Assembly (NCBI RefSeq): GCF_000092425.1
Contig: NC_014221.1
Location: forward strand, 3,105,001-3,169,000
DNA: 64,000 nucleotides
Source: Truepera radiovictrix DSM 17093
GTDB lineage: Bacteria; Deinococcota; Deinococci; Deinococcales; Trueperaceae
Direction: 5' to 3'
Under the pieces are notes generated by a model that was given only the letters and a program-made list of their open reading frames with translations, was not told the origin of the DNA and ran no database searches. Shown here piece after piece: positions 11,209 through 19,189 of this stretch; positions within the stretch are counted from its first letter, which is position 1, and the number at the start of each line of letters is the position of its first letter. Made by a program: the position numbers and the translations under genes.

Positions 11209-12036
11209 GTGGCCGCCCCGCCGCACCACCCCGCCCTGCACCGCGCGCTTAGCCTTTGGAAGGCGCTGACTGCGCCCCTTTACTGGCTCTACGAAGAGCG
11301 GCTCGAGCGCAGCGTCCGCAGCGGCAGCCTGCCGCGTCACATCGGGCTCATCATGGACGGCAACCGCCGCTTCGCCCGCAGCGTCGGCTTAGACGTCACC
11401 GCGGGGCACGACTACGGCGCCGGCAAGGCGCGCGAGGTGCTCGAGTGGTGCTTTGAGCTCGGCATCCCGCACGTGACCCTGTGGGGTTTTAGCACCGACA
11501 ACCGCGGGCGCGCGCAGAGCGAGGTGTCGCACCTGCACAGCCTCTTCGCCAGACAGGCCAAGGAGATGGTGCAAGACCCCAAGATCCACCGCAACCGCGT
11601 GCGCGTGCGGGTGATCGGCGACATCGGCGACTTTCCACCGGAGGTCCAGGCGGCGCTACGCGAGGTCGAGCGGGCGACCGAGCACTACGACAAGATGCAG
11701 CTCAACGTCGCGGTCGGCTACGGCGGCCGCGAGGAGATCGTCGCGGCGGTGCGCAACCTGCTGCGCGACGAGGCGCACGCCCACCTGCGCCCCGCCGAGC
11801 TGGCCGAACGGGTGAGCGCCGACACCATCGGCCAGCACCTCTACACCGCTGGCGTCCCCGACCCCGACTTCATCATCCGCACCTCGGGGGAGGTTCGGCT
11901 CTCCGGCTTTCTCTTGTGGCAAGCCGCCTACAGCGAGTACTACTTCTGCGACGCCTTCTGGCCGAGCTTTCGCAAAGTCGACTTTTTGCGGGCGCTACGG
12001 AGCTACCAGGCGCGCGAGCGGCGCTTTGGCAAGTGA
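11209..12036 (+). CDS. uppS: Undecaprenyl (polyprenyl) diphosphate synthase
   Basis: A 275-residue cis-prenyltransferase. Seen: LPRHIGLIMDGNRRFAR with the catalytic Asp50, GHDYGAGKAREVLEWC, TLWGFSTDN, and near the end PDFIIRTSGEVRLSGFLLWQ with the substrate-binding Arg residues, then YSEYYF. The enzyme extends farnesyl diphosphate with isopentenyl diphosphate to make the C50-C55 carrier used for cell-wall and exopolysaccharide units, fitting its place in a glycan cluster. An N-terminal amphipathic segment (LWKALTAPLYWLYEERLE) precedes the core, as in some actinobacterial homologues, and may sit on the membrane. GTG 11209 is favoured by the adjacent -10 box; the longer frame from 11104 would add 35 unlike residues. 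Confidence 0.93.
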   Translation: MAAPPHHPALHRALSLWKALTAPLYWLYEERLERSVRSGSLPRHIGLIMDGNRRFARSVGLDVTAGHDYGAGKAREVLEWCFELGIPHVTLWGFSTDNRGRAQSEVSHLHSLFARQAKEMVQDPKIHRNRVRVRVIGDIGDFPPEVQAALREVERATEHYDKMQLNVAVGYGGREEIVAAVRNLLRDEAHAHLRPAELAERVSADTIGQHLYTAGVPDPDFIIRTSGEVRLSGFLLWQAAYSEYYFCDAFWPSFRKVDFLRALRSYQARERRFGK

Positions 12037-12418
12037 GGGGGGTGTTTGGGGGTGGCGCGACCCCATCGCGACGGTGAGGCGTCCAGGGCGGGCGACAGAA
12101 AGCTCGTCAAAGACCCCGTCACCGAGCTGTGCGCCGACGCCACCCCCTTGAAGGGCGTTAAAAACGACGTAAGATGAGCTTCGTTGCCGCGCCGCTAACC
12201 CTTACGGCGCACCGCGGGGCGATGGTCGCTCCCCGTGCCGACCAACGCCCGCAAGGACCTTCGGCGCTACCGGGCGTTGTGAAACGCAGCAAACGTTGTG
12301 GCGCGCGCGTCTGATACGTTGGGCGAAGCTCGTCGGGCGCCGTCGCGTCGGCCGCCCCCCACAGGGGTGGCTGACGCGGGGGCGCGGCGCAAAGCGCGGT
12401 GTAACCAAAGGAGGAGAC
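12037..12418 (+). other. 382-bp intergenic region before manC
   Basis: No convincing gene. It contains a promoter-like pair at 12148-12175 and a 46-codon frame from ATG 12174 that overlaps the -10 box and has no SD; I do not treat that frame as a gene. If the promoter is used, manC has an untranslated leader of about 235 bases. Confidence 0.5.
12148..12175 (+). promoter_or_regulatory. Promoter for manC
   Basis: TTGAAG and TAAGAT are separated by 16 bases. Unlike most genes here, this promoter lies far (about 240 bases) from a start codon that has a strong SD. Confidence 0.45.
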
Positions 12419-13456
12419 GTGTTCGTCGCGGTCATTATGGCAGGGGGGCGCGGGCAGCGCTTCTGGCCTCTTTCAACCGAAGACAAACCCAAGCAGTTTT
12501 TGGACCTCGAAAAGAGCGGTCGCACCCTGATTCAGTCCACGCTCGACCGCCTGGTGCCGCTCACGGGCGGCGTCGAGCGGGTGTTCGTCATCACCGGCGA
12601 ACGCTACCAGGCGCTCGTGCACGACCAGCTGCCCGAGCTGCCCCACGAAAACATCATCCTAGAACCCGTCGGGCGGGACACGGCGCCCGCCGTGGCGCTC
12701 TCCGCCCTCGAGATGCGCGCCCGCTTCGGCGACGTCGTCATGGGGCTCTTTACCGCCGACCACCGCGTCGGCAACGTCCCGAGCTTTCAGGGGGCGGTCA
12801 GACGGGCGATCTCGGTGACCGAACAGACGCGCGGCCTCACCACCCTGGGCGTCAAACCGACCTTTCCGGCGACCGGTTACGGCTACATCCAGGCGGGGGC
12901 ACCGGTCGGCGCGGGCTTTAAGGTCAACCGCTTCGTCGAAAAACCCGACGCCCGCACCGCCGAGGCCTATCTGCAAAACGGCGGTTACTACTGGAACAAT
13001 GGCATCTTCGTCTGGCACACCTCGACCATCTTGGAGGAGTTCGCCAAGCACGCGCCGAATATCCTCACCCCGCTCGAGGCGGCCCACGCGGGCGGCATGG
13101 TCGCCGAGGTGTTCCCCAAGATCGAAAAGATCAGCATCGACTACGCCGTGCTCGAGAAGACCGACAAAGCCTACATGGTCGTCGCCGACTACGACTGGGA
13201 CGACTTAGGCGACTGGCTGGCGGTCGAGCGGCACCTGGGTAAAGACGAAGCCAACACGGTCGTCGGCGCGCACGTCGGGCTTGACAGCCAGGGCAACGTC
13301 ATCTACTGCGACGACGAAAACGCCACCATCGTCACCATCGGCGTCGAGGACATGATCATCGTCAAACGGGGCGACACGGTCTTGGTCACGCGCAAAGACC
13401 GCGCGCAGGACATCAAGAGCGTGCTGCAGCGGCCCGAGTTGGCGAAGAAGGGTTAG
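12419..13456 (+). CDS. manC: Mannose-1-phosphate guanylyltransferase
   Basis: A 345-residue single-domain enzyme. Seen: the nucleotidyltransferase loop MAGGRGQRFWPLS, KPKQFLDLE, ILEPVGRDTAPAVALSAL, ATGYGYIQ, FVEKPD, YYWNNGIFVWH and YAVLEKTDKAYMV. It makes GDP-mannose from GTP and mannose-1-phosphate, feeding gmd and rmd at the start of the window. The C-terminal phosphomannose isomerase domain found in bifunctional ManC is absent. GTG 12419 is chosen because AAAGGAGGAG ends 3 bases before it and the conserved strand begins at residue 2. Its stop overlaps the stop of the convergent lipoprotein gene (TTAG at 13453-13456). Confidence 0.95.
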   Translation: MFVAVIMAGGRGQRFWPLSTEDKPKQFLDLEKSGRTLIQSTLDRLVPLTGGVERVFVITGERYQALVHDQLPELPHENIILEPVGRDTAPAVALSALEMRARFGDVVMGLFTADHRVGNVPSFQGAVRRAISVTEQTRGLTTLGVKPTFPATGYGYIQAGAPVGAGFKVNRFVEKPDARTAEAYLQNGGYYWNNGIFVWHTSTILEEFAKHAPNILTPLEAAHAGGMVAEVFPKIEKISIDYAVLEKTDKAYMVVADYDWDDLGDWLAVERHLGKDEANTVVGAHVGLDSQGNVIYCDDENATIVTIGVEDMIIVKRGDTVLVTRKDRAQDIKSVLQRPELAKKG

Positions 13457-13899
13457 GGGAGGCGCTTTAGGAAAAAGGTACCCGCTGGCACGTAGGGACT
13501 CTCTTCGCTGTTAAACGACCAGTACCCCGAATAGTCGTTTCCGACCAGCGAGCCCGACCACGACATACCGTAGAACCTAGGGGGTGAACGTGTCGGCTGA
13601 AGAGCCTCTAGTGGAATGGTAAAAACGAAGACGTCTCCTTCATCACTTGCGCCGCTGTAGCAGCCGGTGACCTGGTAAACCTCATCACCGACCGTGAAAA
13701 CACCGGCATACGTGGCTTCTTCCGGTTCTAACGCCGTGATCTCAGCGGTGAAGGGCTCCGTCCCCGAGCCGCCCGTGGTCGTGGTGAGCGTCCCCTCCCA
13801 GTGCCCTACGGGGCTCACCGAGGGTCTTGGCTCACGGCTGCAAGCGGCGAGCAAGAAGAGCGTAGCGAGCAGCCCCCAGAGGGCGGTGCGGGTTTTCAT
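13453..13899 (-). CDS. Small lipoprotein, function unknown
   Basis: A 148-residue protein with a clear lipoprotein signal: MKTRTALWGLLATLFLLAAC, with the lipobox LLAAC. The mature part is short, beta-rich and Gly/Thr-rich (VGHWEGTLTTTTGG) and has two further Cys-containing segments (VTGCYSG). It should be anchored on the outer face of the membrane. No family recognised. It converges on manC with the two stop codons overlapping, leaving no room for a terminator between them. Confidence 0.75.
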   Translation of the reverse strand: MKTRTALWGLLATLFLLAACSREPRPSVSPVGHWEGTLTTTTGGSGTEPFTAEITALEPEEATYAGVFTVGDEVYQVTGCYSGASDEGDVFVFTIPLEALQPTRSPPRFYGMSWSGSLVGNDYSGYWSFNSEESPYVPAGTFFLKRLP

Positions 13900-13962
13900 A
13901 CCGCAAGCATGCGCCGCGCCAGGGGCCTTGTCAAGCGTCTTTGGTCGGGCGACGCAGCGGGC

Positions 13963-14596
13963 CTAGACGAGCCCCCACGCCCTGAGGATGCTCAGCAGGG
14001 GTGGCAGCGGCTCCCGCCACAACCAGGCGACCTCGAGCTTCAGCCCCGGCAGCGCGTGGCTCTCGAACACGCCCTCCCGAAGCGGCACGGGTTGGTAGAT
14101 GCCGCGCGCGTCCGGGCGGTAAAACTCGGCTTGCTCGCGTTCGTAGTCGATGAGCCAGTACTCCCTCACACCGAACGCCTCGTACTCGAAAAACGTTTCG
14201 CCACGGTCTCGCGCGCGGCTTTCGGGGCTGATGATGTTGGCGACCAAGTCGGCAGGGCCCTCGAGCCGGTTTTTCTTGAGGCGTCTTGAGGCGCCCCAAG
14301 TTTGCTTTGGCGACGAAGAGAAGGTCGGGCTCACGCCCCGGACCGTCTGGTGAGAGCTTCACCTGAAACGGTGCAGGGCGCACTATGCCCAGGTCGTAGA
14401 CCTCAGTGAAGTGGCTGAGGACGGCTGTGAGGAAGCGGACGAGGTCTTGATGCCTGTCCGAAGCCGGGCTTATAAGGATGACCCTACCATCCACCCATTC
14501 CGCATGGGTCTCGTCCGAAGAGGCCAAAAACGCCTCGTAGCTGACCTAGTCCGTTCTCTCCTCGGTTCTCTCCTGAACGTCGCCCACCCCACTCAC
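13963..14596 (-). pseudogene. Uma2-family (DUF820) nuclease-like gene, disrupted
   Basis: The remains of a Uma2 protein are spread over two frames. The first part, running down to about 14294, reads YEAFLASSDETHAEWVDG, then ISPASDRHQ and PDLLFVAKANLGRLK; the second continues NRLEGPADLVANIISPES, FFEYEAFGVREYWLIDYERE and YRPD. The junction is a 10-bp tandem duplication (TCTTGAGGCG twice, 14274-14293); removing one copy joins the frames exactly as GRLKKNRLEGP, the expected family sequence. A second lesion is an in-frame TAG at 14546-14548, just before SYEAF, within a frame that would start at GTG 14594-14596, only one base after the ftsK stop. Uma2 proteins have a PD-(D/E)XK-like fold and often unclear roles. 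Translation from TTG at 14527 could bypass the TAG but not the frameshift. Confidence 0.8.
14274..14293. repeat. 10-bp tandem duplication causing frameshift
   Basis: TCTTGAGGCG is repeated perfectly head to tail. Ten bases is not a multiple of three, so it shifts the Uma2 frame; a single copy restores it. The exactness of the repeat suggests a recent slippage event. Confidence 0.9.
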
Positions 14597-14597
14597 C

Positions 14598-17500
14598 TCA
14601 CTTCCCGAAGATGTCCGGCAGCTCGTGCAGCTCGACCAAGACCTCGCGCGGTTTGGAGCCGACGTGCGCGCCCACGACGCCCAGCGCCTCGAGCGAATCC
14701 ATGAGCTTCCCCGCGCGCGCGTGCCCGACCGACAGGCGCCGCTGCAAGCGCGACACGCTCGCCTGCCCCTCGCTGACCACCAACTCGGCCGCCTCGCGCA
14801 GCTTGTCGTCGTTCCAGTCGACCAGCCCCGACGCGGTCGATTCGTCGCTGGGGGGCGGGTCGAAGTCGGCGCCGTAAGCCTCGACAAAGTCGTCGTCGAA
14901 GATCTGGCGGCGCAAAAAGCTCGCCAGGGTAAAGATCTCGTCCTCGCTGATAAAGGGCCCCTGGAGGCGCACGGGTTTGGCTAGGCCGGGTTGGTAGAAG
15001 AGCATGTCGCCCATCCCGGTCAGGCGCTCCGCACCCATGGTGTCGAGGATCGTCCTCGAGTCGTGGCCGCTGGAGACCGCAAAGGCGATCCGCGCGGGCA
15101 CGTTGACCTTGATGAGGCTCGTCAGGATGTCCACGCTGGGGCGCTGCGTCGCCAGGATGAGGTGCATCCCGGTCGCGCGGGCCATCTGCGCAAGGCGCAT
15201 GATCGCCGACTCGACCTCTTTGGGGGAGGTGATCATCAGGTCGGCCAGCTCGTCGATGATGATGACGATAAAGGGCAGCTCGGGCAGGTCTAAGTTACGC
15301 GCTTTTTGGTTGTACTGGTCCAGGTTCTTGGCGCCCAGCTTGCTCATCATCTTGTAGCGGCGCTCCATGTGGGCGACCGCGCCCAAGAGCACCCCCGCGG
15401 CGTCGTTCGGGTTGGTGACCACGGGGCGCAGGAGGTGCGGGATGCCGTCGAAGGGCGTCAGCTCGACCATCTTGGGGTCGATCATCAAGAAGCGCAGCTC
15501 GGTCGGCAGAAACTTGTAGAGCAACGAGCCCACGAGCGTGTTCACCGCGACCGACTTGCCGGAGCCCGTCGAACCGGCGATCAAGAGGTGCGGCATGCGC
15601 GAGAGGTCGCCGACGAGCATCTCGCCGTCGATGCTCTTACCCAGGATGAGGGGCAGGCGCGCGCGCGCGCGGCGAAACGGGGGCGCCTCGGCGGCCTCGC
15701 GGAACTTGATGAGGTCGCGGTGGGCGTTGGGGACCTCCAGACCGATCACGCTCTTGCCGGGGATCGGCGCCTCGATCCGCACCGAACCGACCGCCATCGC
15801 CAGCGCCAGGTCGTCCGAGAGGTTGGAAAAGCGGCTGATCTTCTCGCCGGGGGCCGGTTCGACCTCGAAGCGGGTGACCGTGGGGCCGCGGACAGACGCC
15901 ACCACGCGCCCCTGAAGGCGGAAGTTGGCGAGCGTCTCGTCGATTTTGGCGATGCGCGCGCGCACCTCGCGCTGCTGCGCGGCGGGGTCCTCGTGGGCGT
16001 GGATGGGGGCGTCGAGGAGCTCCAGGGCGGGGAGCTGGATGGGGATACCGCCGACCTCGGGCAAGGGGTCGGCGGCGCCCTCTTCGTCGCTCGCCGCTGG
16101 CTCGAGGTCTTCGTCGCCGACGTCGTCCCAGGCGGGGCCGGTGTCGTCGCGGAGGGTGCCCCGTTCGGCCTCCGCTTCGTCCGCCCACGGCGGCGCGGCG
16201 CTGACCCTGACGGGGGGCGGCGCCCACGTTTCATCGGCAGCGGCGTCGGTGTCGCCGCTGGCACCGGTGTCGCCGCTGGCACTGTTGTCGCCCCGCTCGG
16301 CGCTCTCGGCGGGTGGCGCCCCCCCGACGACTTCGAGGGCCGCTTCGAGCTCACCGAGGGCCGCCTCGTGCGCCTCGCGCTCGGCGAGCTCGGCGCGGTT
16401 TTTGCGCAGACGCCCGGCCACGGCGTTGTCGAAGGCGGCGACCGAAGCGTCGCCCGACAGGTCGCGCGCCAACGCCTCCAAGCGCTCCAGGAGCCCGCGC
16501 CACGCTCCCAAACGCTCGGCGTCGCACGCCAGCGCCGCTTGCGCCTGCTCGAGCCCCGCTAGCTTCTGGGCGCGGGCGTGGTGCCCCTCAGAGGCGCGCA
16601 CGAGCTCGCGCGCTGTGGTGCCCCTGTCCGCGAGCGCCTGCGCGGCCAGGTCGCGTTCGCGCAACGTCCGCCCGTAGCGCTCGGCGAGCGCCGTGAGGTC
16701 GAGGAGCAGCGTGCGGCGGGTGTCCTCGAGGGCGCGCGCGAGCTGTGAGGAACCGCGGAAGCCCTCCCCCAACGCCTGCGCCAGCTGTTCGTGCCGGTCT
16801 TCAAACCCCAGCACCCCTTCGTCGAGGAGCTGCGCGCGCAGCTCCTCGACGCGCCCCGCCGTAAACCCCCCGATGGCCTCCTCCCAAGCGTCGAGGTCGG
16901 CTCGCGTGTCCTCCAGGGTCGCCGCGTCGGCCCCCTTGAGGCTCCCCCGCGCGCGCGCCACCTCCCCTTTCCAGCGCGCCAACTCGGCGCTGCCGGGGTA
17001 GAGGCGCTCGAGCGCCGAGAGGTCGCTCGCCAGCTCCTTGAGCCGCCCCCGCGCGAGCGCGACGTCGGCGTTGAGCGCGGCCCGCTCGCGCAGCCGGCGC
17101 CGCAGGCGCGCGCCGCGCTGTAAAGCGCGCTGCACCCCCCCGACACCGCGTTTGACGCCGCCGCGTAGGAGCGTCATCGGCGCCTTGCCGAGGAGCAAGT
17201 CGGCGCCCACAAGGATCACGACGAGCGCCAGGAGGTACGCCAGCACCCCCGCCGCGCCCGCAGCCGCGCCGTGGAGCGCCACCCCCCACGCCCCCCCCAG
17301 GGGCGGCTGGAGGAGCGTGACGAGCAGCCACGCGCCCGCCCCCACGATGAGGTAACCGAGTAAGAGCCGCCACCACCTCCGGATGGGCCGCTGCAGCAGC
17401 AGGGCGCCGCCGAAAAAGAGCAGTGGCCACGGCAGCAGGTACGCCCCTACCCCCGCGCGACCGACCGCGAGGTTGCGGGTCATCGCCCCGAGTTCGCCGG

Positions 17501-17693
17501 TCGGCAGAAGCGGTACGAGCAGCCCCAAGATCAGCACGCCCAGCGCCAAAAGCGGGAGGCCGAGGGCTTCGAGGTCGACTTGGGCGGGGCGCTGCGGGCG
17601 CGCCCGCCCCGCGGCGGCGCCTCGCGAACGGCTCGGGGTGCGCCGCGGGAGGTTGCCGGAAAGCTCCGTCTTCATGCCACGCTTGCTAGCCAC
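14598..17693 (-). CDS. ftsK: DNA translocase FtsK/SpoIIIE
   Basis: A 1031-residue translocase. The N-terminus has a basic segment then about four membrane helices (residues about 40-185). A long charged linker with heptad character (about 190-470) is followed by a Pro/Asp/Glu-rich acidic stretch. The motor begins about residue 580: [24 protein letters not shown], Walker A in [15 protein letters not shown], Walker B in [16 protein letters not shown], and the C-terminal winged-helix gamma domain ([24 protein letters not shown]), which reads KOPS-type sites. It moves chromosome ends through the septum at division. GTG 17693 is favoured by a TAGACT box 5 bases upstream; ATG 17675 is the alternative. 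The coiled-coil linker is unlike the Pro/Gln-rich linker of Escherichia coli. Confidence 0.95.
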   Translation of the reverse strand: MASKRGMKTELSGNLPRRTPSRSRGAAAGRARPQRPAQVDLEALGLPLLALGVLILGLLVPLLPTGELGAMTRNLAVGRAGVGAYLLPWPLLFFGGALLLQRPIRRWWRLLLGYLIVGAGAWLLVTLLQPPLGGAWGVALHGAAAGAAGVLAYLLALVVILVGADLLLGKAPMTLLRGGVKRGVGGVQRALQRGARLRRRLRERAALNADVALARGRLKELASDLSALERLYPGSAELARWKGEVARARGSLKGADAATLEDTRADLDAWEEAIGGFTAGRVEELRAQLLDEGVLGFEDRHEQLAQALGEGFRGSSQLARALEDTRRTLLLDLTALAERYGRTLRERDLAAQALADRGTTARELVRASEGHHARAQKLAGLEQAQAALACDAERLGAWRGLLERLEALARDLSGDASVAAFDNAVAGRLRKNRAELAEREAHEAALGELEAALEVVGGAPPAESAERGDNSASGDTGASGDTDAAADETWAPPPVRVSAAPPWADEAEAERGTLRDDTGPAWDDVGDEDLEPAASDEEGAADPLPEVGGIPIQLPALELLDAPIHAHEDPAAQQREVRARIAKIDETLANFRLQGRVVASVRGPTVTRFEVEPAPGEKISRFSNLSDDLALAMAVGSVRIEAPIPGKSVIGLEVPNAHRDLIKFREAAEAPPFRRARARLPLILGKSIDGEMLVGDLSRMPHLLIAGSTGSGKSVAVNTLVGSLLYKFLPTELRFLMIDPKMVELTPFDGIPHLLRPVVTNPNDAAGVLLGAVAHMERRYKMMSKLGAKNLDQYNQKARNLDLPELPFIVIIIDELADLMITSPKEVESAIMRLAQMARATGMHLILATQRPSVDILTSLIKVNVPARIAFAVSSGHDSRTILDTMGAERLTGMGDMLFYQPGLAKPVRLQGPFISEDEIFTLASFLRRQIFDDDFVEAYGADFDPPPSDESTASGLVDWNDDKLREAAELVVSEGQASVSRLQRRLSVGHARAGKLMDSLEALGVVGAHVGSKPREVLVELHELPDIFGK

Positions 17694-17698
17694 GCTTT

Positions 17699-17704
17699 AG
17701 TCTA
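17699..17704 (-). promoter_or_regulatory. Leaderless -10 box of ftsK
   Basis: TAGACT (minus strand) is 5 bases before GTG 17693, with no SD between. Confidence 0.5.
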
Positions 17705-17754
17705 CCTTTCGTCGCCTTGTTCCGCAGCGGCGGCTCGAGGCCGGCTCAGGGGCG

Positions 17755-19068
17755 CTAGGCCCCTTTTCTGCGGCGACGTAGACGCAGCACCCGGGGGCGC
17801 GCGGCCGCCCCCTCCGGCGCGGCAGCCTCGCTTTCGGCGCGCTCGGTGTCGCCAGGGCTTAGGGCCGCGTCTGGCACCGAGCGCGGAAAGACGCGCACCT
17901 TGTCCTCCGTGTAGGCGGGGCGGCGCAGCACGTACTCCTCGACGAGCACCTTGATAAGCGCCACCGTCGGCACCGCGAAAAGCGCCCCCACCAGACCGAA
18001 CGCGCCGAGCCCGGCGGTGATCGAAATGAGCACCGTCACCGGATGCAAGTTCGTCGACTTCGAGAGGATGAGCGGCGACAAAACGTTGCCCTCGAGCTGA
18101 TTGGCGATCACGAACACCACCACCGCCAAGATGGCCGTGGTAAAGGGCGTGTCGGTCGTTAGCCCCAGAAGCGCGGCCGGGATGGTGCCGATCACCGGCC
18201 CCAAGTAGGGCACGAGGTTAAAGATGGCGGCGAAAAAGCTGAGGGCGAGCGCGAGCGGCACCCCGGCGAGCGACAGGCCGATATAGATCATGATCCCCAA
18301 GACGAGCGCGATGAGCAGCTGGCCGCGCAGGTACCCGCCCACCGCGCGGTCGGCTTTGACGCCTAGATCTTCGTAGAAGGGGCGGTAGCGCACCGGTACG
18401 TAGCGCTTAAAGTTGGCGGTGATGCGGGGAAAATCGTAGAGGAAGTAGGCGCTCGCCACGAGGATCAAAAATGCCTGCAGGGTCGTCGACACGACGCCGG
18501 TCGCGCCGGTGAGCAAAAACGCCGGGCCTTGCTCGAGCGTCGCCTGCAGGACGTTGACGAGCCCCGCCGTCGCTTGGTCGAAAAGCGTCAGGACGCGCGT
18601 CTCGACCTCTTGAGCGATGTTGACCCCATCGACGCCCGTGCCGAAGCGGTCGGCGAGAAACTCCGGCAGGCGCTCCTGCCACCCCAACACGAACTCCGAC
18701 ATGCGGGCGAGCAGCGGCCCCAGGGCGTCGAGCGCCCCCGGAATGAGCGCGACGAAGCGGCCGAGCTCGGCGACCACGCTGGTAAGCAGCACGGTCCCGA
18801 AGACGATCAGCAGGATAAGAAAGAAAAAGACGATAACGGTCGCCAAGCCGCGGCCGATGCGCAGCCGCCGCATCCCGCTCACCAAGGGGTGCAGCACGTA
18901 GGCGACGATAAAACCGATGAGCGCCGTTTGCAGCGCGAACGAGAAGGTGCGGTAAAAGTACCAGAGGAGGAACCCGACCCCGATGAGCAGCACGAGCTGC
19001 ACCGTCGCGCGTACCCAGACGTTCTGCCAGACGACCTCGAAGGCCGTCGGCGTCCGCTGCCTAGACAT
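17755..19068 (-). CDS. AI-2E family transporter (YdiK/TqsA/YhhT-like permease)
   Basis: A 437-residue membrane protein. About eight hydrophobic helices are seen, beginning VQLVLLIGVGFLLWYFYRTF, with the family motifs FIVAYVLHPLV, RGLATVIVFFFLILLI, FFAAIFNLVPYLGPVIGTIPA and ANQLEGNVLSPLI. The C-terminal 60 residues are charged and cytosolic. The family is an exporter/permease superfamily; the AI-2 name comes from TqsA and substrates are mostly unknown, with some members being Na+/H+ antiporters. It is transcribed like ftsK. The 120-bp space upstream has TGTAC and GTACA inverted halves at 19146-19167 and a TACACT box read on the minus strand at 19129-19134. Confidence 0.88.
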   Translation of the reverse strand: MSRQRTPTAFEVVWQNVWVRATVQLVLLIGVGFLLWYFYRTFSFALQTALIGFIVAYVLHPLVSGMRRLRIGRGLATVIVFFFLILLIVFGTVLLTSVVAELGRFVALIPGALDALGPLLARMSEFVLGWQERLPEFLADRFGTGVDGVNIAQEVETRVLTLFDQATAGLVNVLQATLEQGPAFLLTGATGVVSTTLQAFLILVASAYFLYDFPRITANFKRYVPVRYRPFYEDLGVKADRAVGGYLRGQLLIALVLGIMIYIGLSLAGVPLALALSFFAAIFNLVPYLGPVIGTIPAALLGLTTDTPFTTAILAVVVFVIANQLEGNVLSPLILSKSTNLHPVTVLISITAGLGAFGLVGALFAVPTVALIKVLVEEYVLRRPAYTEDKVRVFPRSVPDAALSPGDTERAESEAAAPEGAAARPRVLRLRRRRKGA

Positions 19069-19145
19069 GGCGGCCCTCTACACGACGCGAGGCGCCGGGG
19101 CGCTGCAGGGTTCTACCCATCACGCCCCGAGTGTAGCACACGCGT

Positions 19146-19167
19146 TGTACACGGGGTTGTCCGTACA
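19146..19167. promoter_or_regulatory. Imperfect inverted repeat upstream of the AI-2E gene
   Basis: TGTACACGG and CCGTACACA form inverted arms (7 of 9 positions pair) around a 4-base centre. It could be a regulator site for the AI-2E gene, or part of the 3' end of the glucosidase gene. No regulator can be assigned. Confidence 0.3.
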
Positions 19168-19189
19168 CAGGCCCCACCCCGCCCGGCCT

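Noticed and set aside
12174-12314. 46-codon frame in the manC leader
   Set aside because: Its ATG overlaps the -10 box, so it could not be on the transcript, and it has no SD.
15306-16562. 418-codon plus-strand frame inside ftsK
   Set aside because: Runs antisense to the linker and motor of FtsK; no start signals.
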